Shown piece after piece: positions 36,154-45,333 of a DNA stretch of 64,000 bases (position 1 is its first letter; every line of letters starts with the position of its first letter). The stretch is from Candidatus Rifleibacteriota bacterium (GTDB lineage Bacteria > Muiribacteriota > Ozemobacteria > Ozemobacterales > Ozemobacteraceae). Below the pieces are notes generated by a model. The model was not told the DNA's origin, ran no database searches, and saw only the letters and a program-made list of their open reading frames with translations. Location of the stretch: NCBI GenBank assembly GCA_015232575.1, contig JADFZL010000012.1:62001-126000 (forward strand), written 5' to 3'. A program made the translations under genes and the position numbers.

Positions 36154-37311
36154 ATGGAAATCAGAATATCGAAAACAAATATAACGGTGAACAAAGCACT
36201 AGAAGTAAGAAATGAAAAAGATTCACCATGGAAAGAAATACTTGAAAAGTTTTTACCGGACTTTTTCAAGTATTTTTGTCCGAAGATGTATAATGACATT
36301 GATTGGCGTATAAAACCTGTTTTTCTCGACAAGGAACTCGAAAAGATTTTCAGAAGCGCCAAACTGGGCAAGAGAATTGCAGATAAACTTGTTCAAGTTG
36401 TAAGAAAAAATGGTGAAAGCGCTCTTGTTCTTATTCATATTGAAGTTCAGAATGCTTACGAAAAGAACTTTTCAGAGAGAATCTTCATTTACAATAACAG
36501 AATTAATGAACGTTATCAGTTACCGGTTTCAAGTATCGCATTACTGACCGACAACAATAATAAATGGCGCCCTGATCGTTTTACAAGAAAAGTCTGGGAT
36601 ACCGTTATCGATTTTAAATTTGCCCTGATAAAGCTTTTGGATTATAAGAACAAAAATGATGAAGTTTTAGAGAATCCACTTTCGATAATAGTTGAGGCAC
36701 ATTTTACAGCCCAGAATACGACAAAAGATCTTCAACAGAGATATTCATATAAAACTATTCTACTAAGAAAACTTCTGCTAAGTGGTCTGAAAAAACAAGC
36801 AATAAGTGAACTACTGAGAATTATCGACTGGTTGATATCGTTGCCAGATGATCTGGATAAAAAACTGAACAAAGAAATTGAAAAAATAAAGGAGAAAAAG
36901 AGAATGGTCTTCGTATCTAGCTTCGAAAGATTCGCAATGGAAAAAGGGTTAGAAAAAGGGTTAGAAAAAGGATTAGAAAAAGGGTTAGCAAAAGGAGAAG
37001 CAAAAGGGTTAGCAAAAGGGTTAGAAAAAGGATTAGCAAAAGGGTTAGCAAAAGGAGAAGCAAAAGGGGAAGAAAAAGCTAAAGCAAAAAGCAAAAAAAG
37101 CTTTATAGAATTAATATCTGCATACCTGGAAATAAAATATCCCGAAATATTGACGAAAGCTCTAAAAATTCTGGAAAAGATTGATCTTGATAATCTCGCA
37201 ATAATTGGAAAAAGCATGTTTAAAATCGATAATCCGCAAGAACTTTTAGAATTCTTCAAAAAACACGCAATAACAAAAACAAAAGCCAGTACGATGCGCA
37301 AAAAAGCATAG
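36154..37311 (+). CDS. Rpn/PD-(D/E)XK-family nuclease (transposase-like)
   Basis: A 385-aa member of the family annotated as recombination-promoting nuclease/putative transposase. The N-terminal nuclease core includes WKEILEKFLPDFFKYFCP and LVLIHIEVQNAY, where IHIEVQ carries the catalytic Glu and Gln. After about residue 262 a low-complexity array of Lys-Gly-Leu-Glu/Ala tetrapeptides links to a C-terminal helical part. E. coli Rpn proteins raise RecA-independent recombination. GGAG precedes ATG by five bases. No terminal inverted repeats mark it as a mobile element. Confidence 0.8.
   Translation: MEIRISKTNITVNKALEVRNEKDSPWKEILEKFLPDFFKYFCPKMYNDIDWRIKPVFLDKELEKIFRSAKLGKRIADKLVQVVRKNGESALVLIHIEVQNAYEKNFSERIFIYNNRINERYQLPVSSIALLTDNNNKWRPDRFTRKVWDTVIDFKFALIKLLDYKNKNDEVLENPLSIIVEAHFTAQNTTKDLQQRYSYKTILLRKLLLSGLKKQAISELLRIIDWLISLPDDLDKKLNKEIEKIKEKKRMVFVSSFERFAMEKGLEKGLEKGLEKGLAKGEAKGLAKGLEKGLAKGLAKGEAKGEEKAKAKSKKSFIELISAYLEIKYPEILTKALKILEKIDLDNLAIIGKSMFKIDNPQELLEFFKKHAITKTKASTMRKKA
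36941..37080 (+). repeat. 12-bp tandem repeat inside the Rpn gene
   Basis: About eleven imperfect 12-bp units (AAAGGGTTAGAA and AAAGGGTTAGCA variants) encode KGLE, KGLA or KGEA. Copy-number change would keep the frame. In other Rpn-family proteins similar Glu/Lys/Gly runs occur at this place. Confidence 0.9.
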
Positions 37312-37395
37312 TGTTTTCTCATAATTGGAATTCAGAATTTTGGTGTCTCATTTTGCCTAAAGATCTGTCATAAGAAAAAATTCCGGAGATATGAA

Positions 37396-38139
37396 TTGAA
37401 CTTTAAACGTATTGTTATCTGCTGTTGTTCTGATTATTGCCGCGTTTCTGCTGAAATAGTCAGAAAGATTTTTCATCGGGCTGAATCTGCAGAAATAAAG
37501 GTTGAATTATGTCCGGATCTCTGCTTTGAAGCGGTATCTAATTCAGAATATATTAAGCAGCTTTCAGATGAAAATACCATCATCGCAGCTTGTCATGAAA
37601 GATCAGTAAAGGCACTTTTTGAATCAGCTGATGTTAAAGCGCCTGCAATACTTGATTTAATAAATCCTGATGCTGATTTGAATATTCTGACAAAATCCAG
37701 GGACGAAAACAACAACACAAAGAATATCACCAGGAATTGCACAGAAAAAAAATCAGACGAAGGAATAAAAGATCTAATTTTACCAGAGTACAAACATGAA
37801 TGGAAAGCCTGGTATCCGCTTATCGACCGGACTCGCTGCAATGGCTGCGGAAAATGTATTGATTACTGCCTTTTCGGAGTATATTCCCGAAAAGAAAAAC
37901 GCGTTGCCGTTACAAAACCGTCTGAGTGCAAAACAAACTGCCCGGCATGTGCAAGAGTCTGTCCCCAGCAGGCAATAATTTTCCCGAAACACAGCGAACC
38001 GCCGATAAATGGCGGCAAAATCGAACCAGATGTTTCACAAAATTCGGAAAATCTTTCTGAAGATAAGGCAGAAGACCTGTATTCAAAACTCGCTAAAAGA
38101 AGACAGGCTCTGCGCAAAGAACCATTAATAAAAGATTGA
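37396..38139 (+). CDS. Dicluster 4Fe-4S ferredoxin-like protein
   Basis: A 247-aa cytoplasmic protein. The N-terminal part has clustered cysteines (VICCCSDYC). The C-terminal half has two 4Fe-4S motifs: CNGCGKCIDYC, then CKTNCPACARVCP, the second with an odd first spacing. It should deliver electrons to a partner, most likely the radical SAM protein encoded 42 bases downstream. The start is a TTG with GGAG seven bases upstream; the ATG five bases earlier hits a stop at once. It is the first gene of the large cluster. Confidence 0.75.
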   Translation: MNFKRIVICCCSDYCRVSAEIVRKIFHRAESAEIKVELCPDLCFEAVSNSEYIKQLSDENTIIAACHERSVKALFESADVKAPAILDLINPDADLNILTKSRDENNNTKNITRNCTEKKSDEGIKDLILPEYKHEWKAWYPLIDRTRCNGCGKCIDYCLFGVYSRKEKRVAVTKPSECKTNCPACARVCPQQAIIFPKHSEPPINGGKIEPDVSQNSENLSEDKAEDLYSKLAKRRQALRKEPLIKD

Positions 38140-38181
38140 TTATTTTCTTATCAATTCAGCACAGGAAGAGAAGATTAATTC

Positions 38182-39375
38182 ATGATTATCAAACTGATTT
38201 CACGTCTGTTATGCGAAGTATCGCCCGATATTCTCTATAAAACGGCACTGAACCTCTGCCTGAAAAATATGATTAATGTAATCAGGTTTGAGAAGCGGCA
38301 GCGCTGCAAAAAACCGTTTTATCCCGGATTCATGATTCTTTCTCTTACAACACGCTGCAACCTTTCATGCCACGGATGCTGGGTTTCAAGAAATTCCCAG
38401 CAGGAAATGTCCTTTGAAATGGCCGAAGAAATAATCAGTACAAGCATGAAAAAAGGATCTTATTATTTTGGTCTTGTTGGAGGCGAGCCAATTCTTTATC
38501 CATGGCTTTTCCAGTTGTTTGAAAAGTTTCCGGGAGCGTATTTTCAACTTTTTACAAATGGTACTCTTCTTACCTCGAAAGTAACAGAAGAACTTCGCAG
38601 ATATGGAAATGTTTCACCTCTGATAAGCATTGAAGGCCTTGAAAAAGAAAGTGACAGACGCCGCAACGGCAACAATGTATTTGCATCTGCAATGACAGCA
38701 ATTGAAAACTGTCGAAAAAGTAAATTACTCACTGGAGTGGCATCCAGTGTATGTCGCAGCAATTTTGATGAGATGGTACAAGATAATTTTGTTGAAGAGC
38801 TTGTAAAAAAAGGCGTTCACTATCTCTGGTATTACATATACAGACCTGTTGGGACAAAACCTTGTCCTGAAAAGGCGTTAAGCGCTGAGCAGATAATAAA
38901 GTTACGACAGTTTATTGTGGAAGCACGTCTCAAACACCCGATTGGCATCATCGACGCATACTGGGACGCAGAAGGACGGGCAATATGCCCCGGCGCAATC
39001 GGACTGAGCCATCACGTTTCGCCATCGGGAAACATTGAATTCTGCCCTCCAATGCAGTTTGCTTTTGACAAACTTAAACCTGGCGATAATTTTGCAGAAA
39101 AAATTCGAAATGCTCATTCGCTGGCTGATCTTCGAAAAAAAATAGCAGAAGAAACCCGCGGCTGCATTCTGCTGAATAATCCGGCAATACTGCATAAATG
39201 GCTCAAAGAAATGAATGCAACTGATTCCAGCGGAAGAAACAGTGCTTTTGAAGAACTTGAAAAAATGTGCGCCCAACCATGTCATCACCAGCCTGGAAAA
39301 GAAATTCCAGAAAAAAGCTGGTTTTACAGACTGGCAAAAAAATTCAGCTTTTTCGGATTATCTGCTTATGGTTGA
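38182..39375 (+). CDS. Radical SAM enzyme
   Basis: A 397-aa protein. The CxxxCxxC cluster motif is TTRCNLSCHGC (Cys59, Cys63, Cys66), with GGEP-type motif LVGGEPILYP. C-terminal cysteines (CPGAIGLSHHVSPSGNIEFC and CAQPCHH) suggest an auxiliary SPASM-like Fe-S cluster. It uses SAM to generate a 5'-deoxyadenosyl radical; the substrate is unknown. Neighbours point to an isoprenoid. It is not close to HpnH (adenosylhopane formation) in what I can compare. Its end overlaps the start of the next gene by eight bases. Confidence 0.85.
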   Translation: MIIKLISRLLCEVSPDILYKTALNLCLKNMINVIRFEKRQRCKKPFYPGFMILSLTTRCNLSCHGCWVSRNSQQEMSFEMAEEIISTSMKKGSYYFGLVGGEPILYPWLFQLFEKFPGAYFQLFTNGTLLTSKVTEELRRYGNVSPLISIEGLEKESDRRRNGNNVFASAMTAIENCRKSKLLTGVASSVCRSNFDEMVQDNFVEELVKKGVHYLWYYIYRPVGTKPCPEKALSAEQIIKLRQFIVEARLKHPIGIIDAYWDAEGRAICPGAIGLSHHVSPSGNIEFCPPMQFAFDKLKPGDNFAEKIRNAHSLADLRKKIAEETRGCILLNNPAILHKWLKEMNATDSSGRNSAFEELEKMCAQPCHHQPGKEIPEKSWFYRLAKKFSFFGLSAYG

Positions 39376-40864
39376 TAAACTCATTATCAGACAACTTGCA
39401 CTTGATGCGGCCGCTCACATTGCACGCACAAAACTTATTCCGCCTGTGACACTTTTTGAGCTCAGAAAAATGGCACAGCAACTTATCAGAAAAAATCAGC
39501 AGTACAAAGATCTTGAAAGCTGGTGCATTCTGCTTCTCAACAACGCTCTCTGGAGCGATATTGTTGGCGCAATTCCCTTCAAGCGGAAACTTCTGATGAT
39601 TCCTCAGTGTCTGAAACATTCGGAAAACTGTCCGGCACGAATTGATGGTTTCGGCTTATTATGCGAATCCTGCGGCGCGTGTGTAATTCATGAAATTCAG
39701 GAGTTCGCTGATAGTCTCGGAATGATGTGTATTGTCTCGGAAGGCTCAGCAATGACGGCTCAGTTGATCGAAGATGGAGAAGTAGACGCAATATTTGGAG
39801 TCAGTTGTTTTAATGCGCTTGAAAAAGCATTTTCCCGGATGATCACTCATGCAATGCCTGGAATGGCGCTTCCACTTTACGGTGAAGGCTGCAAAAACAC
39901 AAGCACTGATGTACAACTTCTGAAGGAAATGCTATCAAAAACCACTGAAAAGTCAATTGCTCTGCAACAGTTGAAGCCATTGTTGAATTGTGTAAAAAAC
40001 TGGTTCACTGATGAAAATCTTAATTCAATTATGGGAAAAGTTAACAACCGGTCCGAACAGATTGCACGCGAATGGTTATCAAAAGACGGCAAACGATACC
40101 GACCGTTTTTGTGTGCTGCCACAGCACAAAGCCTCGGAATTGAATCTGTTGAGAATGAATCGTTGATGAAACTTGCCGTTGCTGTCGAGTGCTTTCACAA
40201 AGCTTCACTTGTTCACGACGACATCGAAGATGAAGATGAATTGCGGAATGGTCAGCCTACTCTTCATACGACCCACGGAATGGCAGTTGCACTCAATACG
40301 GGCGACCTGCTGCTTGGCGAAGGCTATCGAATGATTTCAGAGCTGAAACTTTCGCCGGCAAAAAAGTCGGCAATGCTTAACATAGCCTCAAACGGACATC
40401 TCGATCTCTGCCGTGGTCAGGGCGAAGAACTTCTCTGCAGAAACCTTGAAAAGCCTGTTTCAAGCAGAGAACTTGTACAAATTTTCCGAAATAAAACAGC
40501 ACCTGCTTTCAATGTCGCATTTCAATTCGGAGCAGCACTGATGAATGCATCCAGAGGAGAAAGAGCCATTCTTGAAAAATTCAGCCAGTGTCTTGGAATT
40601 TCCTACCAGATACTTGATGATCTAAATGATACAGTTTCAGAAGATAATAATTTCATTTCAGACCCTTCGATTATAAATTCAATCATGCATGAGTCGAATA
40701 TTTCGTTCGAAAATGCCCAGCAAAAAGCGAAAGATTTACTTGTACAGTACAAAACAGATTCTCTTCTGGCGCTGCGTCCACTGCAGAACTTCAGCCTTAA
40801 AAGACTTCTTTTTCAGATAACACATTCAATATTTAATACAGCAGAACAATATGATTGGCATTAA
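39368..40864 (+). CDS. DUF116 domain fused to trans-polyprenyl diphosphate synthase
   Basis: A 498-aa protein. Residues ~1-215 are a DUF116-type Cys-rich domain (CLKHSENCPARIDGFGLLCE, then SCGACVIHEI and later VSCFNALEKAF). Residues ~220-498 are a polyprenyl synthase with both metal-binding Asp motifs intact: HDDIEDED (Asp284/285/288) and ILDDLND (Asp417/418). It should join isopentenyl diphosphate units into a chain of unknown length. The start is the ATG at 39368, inside the end of the radical SAM gene; a reading from 39215 lies wholly within that gene. The fusion is unusual. DUF116 has no firm function, but its cysteines suggest a metal cluster. Confidence 0.85.
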   Translation: MVDKLIIRQLALDAAAHIARTKLIPPVTLFELRKMAQQLIRKNQQYKDLESWCILLLNNALWSDIVGAIPFKRKLLMIPQCLKHSENCPARIDGFGLLCESCGACVIHEIQEFADSLGMMCIVSEGSAMTAQLIEDGEVDAIFGVSCFNALEKAFSRMITHAMPGMALPLYGEGCKNTSTDVQLLKEMLSKTTEKSIALQQLKPLLNCVKNWFTDENLNSIMGKVNNRSEQIAREWLSKDGKRYRPFLCAATAQSLGIESVENESLMKLAVAVECFHKASLVHDDIEDEDELRNGQPTLHTTHGMAVALNTGDLLLGEGYRMISELKLSPAKKSAMLNIASNGHLDLCRGQGEELLCRNLEKPVSSRELVQIFRNKTAPAFNVAFQFGAALMNASRGERAILEKFSQCLGISYQILDDLNDTVSEDNNFISDPSIINSIMHESNISFENAQQKAKDLLVQYKTDSLLALRPLQNFSLKRLLFQITHSIFNTAEQYDWH

Positions 40865-41822
40865 TTCACACTCTAATGAAATCTTGCAGATAATTTCGGA
40901 ATCACCTGGTAACATTCAGCCGGTGGCCTTGCAGAAGCTCTGCAGTTATATTGAAAGCCGCATTTCTTCGGAAGGCGGCTTTATGAACAGAGCAGACAGG
41001 CCGGATATTTATTACACTCTCTTTGGCTTAAGCTGCGCTTACGTACTTAATCTGAATATTTCAGTCGAAAAAACTGCTGCCTGGTTGAATAGATTTGCCA
41101 TACCAGATCTTACGCTTGTTAATCTTTCAAGCCTTGTCAAGTGCTTTTCAGTTCTTTCATTGATGAGTTCGCAAAAGTTGCCGGGCGGCAAAGCAGAATT
41201 TTTGGGATTATCTAAATTGTCAAACTCTTCAAATTTTTTGAACTTTTCTGAACTCTCTGATTCTTTTACAACAGCGCTTTCGCGATTCCGCACTTCAGAA
41301 GGTGGTTTTTCCTACACAGGCACAGGGCCTGGCTTTCCTTATGCAGCATTTCTTGCAATGAACATCTACCAGGATCTGGAAAAACCGATTCCCGAGCCGC
41401 ATAAGCTCATTGAAGGCCTTGAGAGATGTCAGCAGTCAGATGGCAGATTTGTACATCCAGGCAGTTCAAGTACTGGACTTCTGCTTTCAACAGTCGCTGG
41501 TCTGCTGACATTGAGACAGTTGACAGGCTCTGTAAATTCTTCAGCTTTAAACTGGATAAAAAGCCAGTTCACAACATCAGGCGGATTCAAAGCTGATCCG
41601 GGAAGTGAACTTCCTGACATGCTTTCCACAGCAGTTGCACTTTTTGCACTGAAGGTTTGCGGCACCACCATGAAACCATTTCGAGATAATGCGAAAAGAT
41701 TTGTTGAAGATCACTGGCTCAATAACGGAAGTTTTTCTGCCACACTTCTCGATGAAATCGGCGACTGTGAATACACATATTACGGCCTTCTTTCACTTGG
41801 AGCACTCAATGGACATGATTAA
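40851..41822 (+). CDS. Prenyltransferase/terpene-cyclase alpha-barrel protein
   Basis: A 323-aa protein made of (alpha/alpha)6-barrel repeats like the beta subunits of protein prenyltransferases: SEGGFSYTGTGPG, GGFKADPGSELPD and the ending DCEYTYYGLLSLG. At the position of the zinc-ligand His of farnesyl/geranylgeranyl transferases (DFYHT) it reads DMLST, so the catalytic zinc site seems incomplete. There is also no DxDD. It may bind a prenyl chain or act as a partner of the cyclase encoded next. It overlaps both neighbours by 14 bases. Confidence 0.75.
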   Translation: MIGINSHSNEILQIISESPGNIQPVALQKLCSYIESRISSEGGFMNRADRPDIYYTLFGLSCAYVLNLNISVEKTAAWLNRFAIPDLTLVNLSSLVKCFSVLSLMSSQKLPGGKAEFLGLSKLSNSSNFLNFSELSDSFTTALSRFRTSEGGFSYTGTGPGFPYAAFLAMNIYQDLEKPIPEPHKLIEGLERCQQSDGRFVHPGSSSTGLLLSTVAGLLTLRQLTGSVNSSALNWIKSQFTTSGGFKADPGSELPDMLSTAVALFALKVCGTTMKPFRDNAKRFVEDHWLNNGSFSATLLDEIGDCEYTYYGLLSLGALNGHD

Positions 41823-43638
41823 TAAAGCTTACGGGCTTGCCAAAGAGCAATTGCTGAAAGCAAGACTTCCGAATGGCCAGTTTATCGGAAGACTATCCAG
41901 CAGTGCAGTTTCAACTGCGGTTGCAGCACTTGCAATGTCCTTGAACCAGAGTGATTCGAATAGGCTGATAATAGCTGTAAATTGGCTTATAAACAACATC
42001 AACAACGACGGTGGATGGGGTGACACTCCGGAAAGTCCTTCAAACTTAAGCGCAGTAATGCTTTCAAGAGCAGCTCTTTTTAACGCTGTCAGCACGCTTG
42101 AATCAATTTCAGAACAAATAAATGCCGCCATTCTCAAATCTGAAAACTGGCTCAAAAAGAACCTTCCTGACAGTGACAGCAAAACTCTCGTTGAGAGAAT
42201 TCTCAATTTTTATGGAAAAGACCTTACTTTTTCGGCGCCGATTCTTACTGTCAGTATGCTCAGCAACTCGCTTGGAAAAGACCAGTCTCTCTGGAAAACA
42301 ATTCCTGCTCTTCCTTTTGAAGCTTCGTTAATTCCGGCAAAATTCTTTAATGTTCTTAATCTTCCTGTTGTCAGCTATGCTATTCCGGCACTTATTGCAG
42401 TTGGCATTGCGCACAACACTCATTGCCAGCCTTTGAACATGATTACAAGATGGTTGAGAAAAAAATCGGTTAAACATGCACTCAGAAAACTGAGCAAACT
42501 GGCGCCAGATCACGGAGGTTTTCTTGAAGCAGCACCACTGACAGGCTTTGTTGCATTCTGCTTGGGAAAATCAGGATTCAGGGACAATTCAACCGTAAAA
42601 AAGGGACTTCAGTTTCTTCGCGACACGATGCGAAACGATGGAAGCTGGGCAATCGACACAAATCTCTCCAACTGGCTTACAAGCCTCTCTGTAAAAGCTC
42701 TCGGCAGAAACTCCAAAAGCTTGTCAAATCGTTATTTCATGAAGGATTCAGATTTACCATGTATTGGTTCTGACGATTGCGATGTACTGATAAATCACTT
42801 CCGGAAAACACAGTTTAAGTCAGTCAATTCCTTCACAGGCTCACCGCCGGGCGGGTGGAGTTGGACTGATCTTCCGGGCGGAGTACCTGACGCAGATGAC
42901 ACTGCCGGAGCACTTGTTGCACTTGCTTATCTGATGAGTAATTCGGCTGACAGCAATGTAATAAATGGCTTGAAGTGGCTTCTGGGAATTATGAACCGCG
43001 ACGGAGGAATTCCGACTTTCTGCCGTGGATGGGGCTTTTTGCCGTTCGACCGCAGTTGTCCAGATATTTCTGCACATGCACTTCAGGCATTTCATCTCTG
43101 GTCAGACCGTGTTCCGGAAGATCTCAGAATTCTCATGAACAAACCATCCAATGAGATTATTCTATTCCTGGAAAAGTCACGCGATAAAGACGCAGTATGG
43201 GCCCCATTATGGTTTGGTGACCAGGATGCAAGGAACCAGCAAAATCGTGTTTATGGCACCGCAGTTGTACTGGAAGCGCTTTCTTATTTTCCTGAAAAAA
43301 CCGTGGCACATCTGGTCAAGCCTGCAATAAAATGGCTCTGCTCTGTCAGAAACCCTGATGGCGGCTTTGGCGGCGAACCTGGCACACCTTCCAAAATCGA
43401 AACTACGGCAAAAGCAATTCTGGCGCTTTCTCTTAACAATCATGAAATGGCAGAACTTGAGCCTTCGGTAAACTATCTTACAAATCAGCTTATAAGCGCC
43501 AATGGCAAGCCAAAATCGTCTGCAATCGGAATGTATTTTGCTTCGCTGTGGTATGATGAAGAGCTTTATCCGCTGATTTTTTCAGTGGACGCGCTTGGGG
43601 AAATACTTCAGAAGAGGAACCGTAATGTTCAGATTTAA
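41809..43638 (+). CDS. Squalene-hopene-cyclase-like class II terpene cyclase
   Basis: A 609-aa two-barrel cyclase. The class II proton-donor motif is present as PDADDTAG (Asp361, Asp363, Asp364). QW-type motifs include NDGGWGDTPES, DGSWAID, DGGIPTF and DGGFGGEPG. It should protonate and cyclise a long isoprenoid. The length is near that of squalene-hopene cyclases, but no squalene synthase (HpnC/D/E) is nearby and a polyprenyl synthase is, so the substrate may be a polyprenyl diphosphate or derivative. The start is the ATG at 41809; a longer reading from 41689 lies within the previous gene. Confidence 0.85.
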   Translation: MDMINKAYGLAKEQLLKARLPNGQFIGRLSSSAVSTAVAALAMSLNQSDSNRLIIAVNWLINNINNDGGWGDTPESPSNLSAVMLSRAALFNAVSTLESISEQINAAILKSENWLKKNLPDSDSKTLVERILNFYGKDLTFSAPILTVSMLSNSLGKDQSLWKTIPALPFEASLIPAKFFNVLNLPVVSYAIPALIAVGIAHNTHCQPLNMITRWLRKKSVKHALRKLSKLAPDHGGFLEAAPLTGFVAFCLGKSGFRDNSTVKKGLQFLRDTMRNDGSWAIDTNLSNWLTSLSVKALGRNSKSLSNRYFMKDSDLPCIGSDDCDVLINHFRKTQFKSVNSFTGSPPGGWSWTDLPGGVPDADDTAGALVALAYLMSNSADSNVINGLKWLLGIMNRDGGIPTFCRGWGFLPFDRSCPDISAHALQAFHLWSDRVPEDLRILMNKPSNEIILFLEKSRDKDAVWAPLWFGDQDARNQQNRVYGTAVVLEALSYFPEKTVAHLVKPAIKWLCSVRNPDGGFGGEPGTPSKIETTAKAILALSLNNHEMAELEPSVNYLTNQLISANGKPKSSAIGMYFASLWYDEELYPLIFSVDALGEILQKRNRNVQI

Positions 43639-45136
43639 CTTGCTGCCAGCAATTACTGGAATAATCGTGTCTTTTCTGGCATTCGGTCCTCTGTATTCTC
43701 TGCTTGATAAACCCGCCAATTCCGGACGTTTCCTGGAACGGGTTCCCGGAATGGACAAACTGCCGCCAGAAGGACGTAAAAAGATTTCCAAAGTAAAAAT
43801 CGGAGAATTTTTTGAACGTTTCGACGATTCTTTAAGCAATAAAAATGTCAGTAATGCAGTGACCCATGCAAGCGCTGATGCGGACAAACAAATGAAAGGT
43901 TCATGGCCGGGCTTTCGAGGCAAAGATTCAACAAATATCAGCAGAGAAAATGTTCCACTGCTGAAAACGTTTAATGAAAGCGGACCGCCTGTTCTGTGGC
44001 GCGTTATACTGGGCGAAGGGCACGCTGCACCGGCAATACACTGTGGGCGTGTCTTCATACTTGATTATCTCGAAGACAAAAAAGCCGACGCCCTGCGCTG
44101 TTTTTCTCTGATTTCCGGAAAAGAGCTCTGGAGGCGTTATTACAAAGTTGATATAAAACGAAACCACGGCTATTCACGCACAATTCCGGCGGTAAGCTCA
44201 AACCACGTTATAACCATCGGGCCGATGGGACATGTAATGTGCGTAAACCCCGAAAATGGCGATCTGCTGTGGACAATCGACATGGTAGAAAAGTTCAGAG
44301 GAACTATTCCCCAATGGTACACCGGGCAATGCCCGCTTCTTGATGATAAAACAGTCATTCTTGCACCCGGCGGCGAAAATACTCTGATGGCAGGAATTGA
44401 TGCCGATTCCGGAAAAATCTTATGGGAGTCGCCAAATCCGGGTGGTTTGAAAATGTCACATTCATCTGTTGTACCAATGACTTTCAATGGCCATAAAATG
44501 TATGTTTACGCGGCCATCGGCGGAATAGCCGGAATTTCTGCCGAAAGTAACAGTGCCGGAAGAATTCTGTGGCAGACCGGCGATTGGGGAGCAACTGTTG
44601 TAGCGCCTTCTCCGGTCATTCTCTCTGACGGAATGATTTTCCAGAGCGCCGGATACGGTGCAGGAAGCGTTCTAATTAATGTTTCGGGCGACAAGGAACT
44701 CTTCAAAGCAGAAATTGTGCGCCGATTTACTCCAAAGGAAGCACTGGCAACCGAACAGCAAACCGGGGTGTATTACAAAAATCTCTTATTCGGAGTATTG
44801 CCAAAAGATGCTGGATCAAAGCGTATGATGCTGGTAGCATGTGATCCAGCAGATCCCTCGAAATTCATTTTCCCGGGAAATTCAGAGCTTCGATTTGGTC
44901 TCGGACCATTTATTATTGCAGATGATCGTTTTTTCGCTCTGACAGACGATGGCAACTTATCAATGCTGACCTTTGAACAAAACCAGTTTGTCAGAACAGG
45001 CCACAGCAAAGTTCTTCAAGGGGTTGATGCATGGGGACCTCCGACAATCGCAGATGGAATTATGCTTCTTCGAGATTCTACAAGCATGGTATGCCTGGAT
45101 TTATCAAATGATTCGCGCTGGAGCAACTCCTATTGA
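43625..45136 (+). CDS. Membrane-anchored PQQ-like beta-propeller protein 1
   Basis: A 503-aa protein with an N-terminal membrane anchor (about 4-26) and a periplasmic eight-bladed-type propeller. Blade motifs with a Trp near the strand end recur: SGKELWRRYY, NGDLLWTID, SGKILWES, AGRILWQTG. It opens with the WPGFRG motif seen in many PQQ-like repeat proteins. I see no proof that PQQ is bound. GAGGA precedes ATG. The start overlaps the cyclase gene by 14 bases, so it is tied to terpene genes by translation. It may be a periplasmic dehydrogenase or a scaffold. Confidence 0.8.
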   Translation: MFRFNLLPAITGIIVSFLAFGPLYSLLDKPANSGRFLERVPGMDKLPPEGRKKISKVKIGEFFERFDDSLSNKNVSNAVTHASADADKQMKGSWPGFRGKDSTNISRENVPLLKTFNESGPPVLWRVILGEGHAAPAIHCGRVFILDYLEDKKADALRCFSLISGKELWRRYYKVDIKRNHGYSRTIPAVSSNHVITIGPMGHVMCVNPENGDLLWTIDMVEKFRGTIPQWYTGQCPLLDDKTVILAPGGENTLMAGIDADSGKILWESPNPGGLKMSHSSVVPMTFNGHKMYVYAAIGGIAGISAESNSAGRILWQTGDWGATVVAPSPVILSDGMIFQSAGYGAGSVLINVSGDKELFKAEIVRRFTPKEALATEQQTGVYYKNLLFGVLPKDAGSKRMMLVACDPADPSKFIFPGNSELRFGLGPFIIADDRFFALTDDGNLSMLTFEQNQFVRTGHSKVLQGVDAWGPPTIADGIMLLRDSTSMVCLDLSNDSRWSNSY

Positions 45137-45333
45137 GTCATTAACGAAAATAAGACACCGTGTGAAAGCGAGCTTTCTCACTTTATTTGAAAAACTGTTT
45201 CTTAATAAGAGTTTATGATGATTATGAATGAATTAATGCGACATGTCGTTCAGCAGTTTTGCTGCAGTGTCGAAAATAGCGGTCGATTCGGCCACGCCAA
45301 ACGAACTGGTTGTTACATTTCTGGAGAAAAAGT

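Noticed and set aside
36941-37080. CRISPR array
   Set aside because: The only dense direct repeats in the window are coding tandem repeats without spacers (here and at 58331). No cas genes.
36732-37322. 196-aa minus-strand frame with FASPFANPF repeats
   Set aside because: Antisense reading of the KGLE tandem repeat in the Rpn gene.
38182-39375. HpnH (adenosylhopane radical SAM enzyme)
   Set aside because: Tempting beside a hopene-cyclase-like gene, but the CxxxCxxC surroundings and the C-terminal Cys region do not look like HpnH, and no hpn genes follow.
40851-41822. Protein geranylgeranyl/farnesyl transferase
   Set aside because: The fold matches, but the expected zinc-ligand His position reads Ser and no alpha subunit is present.
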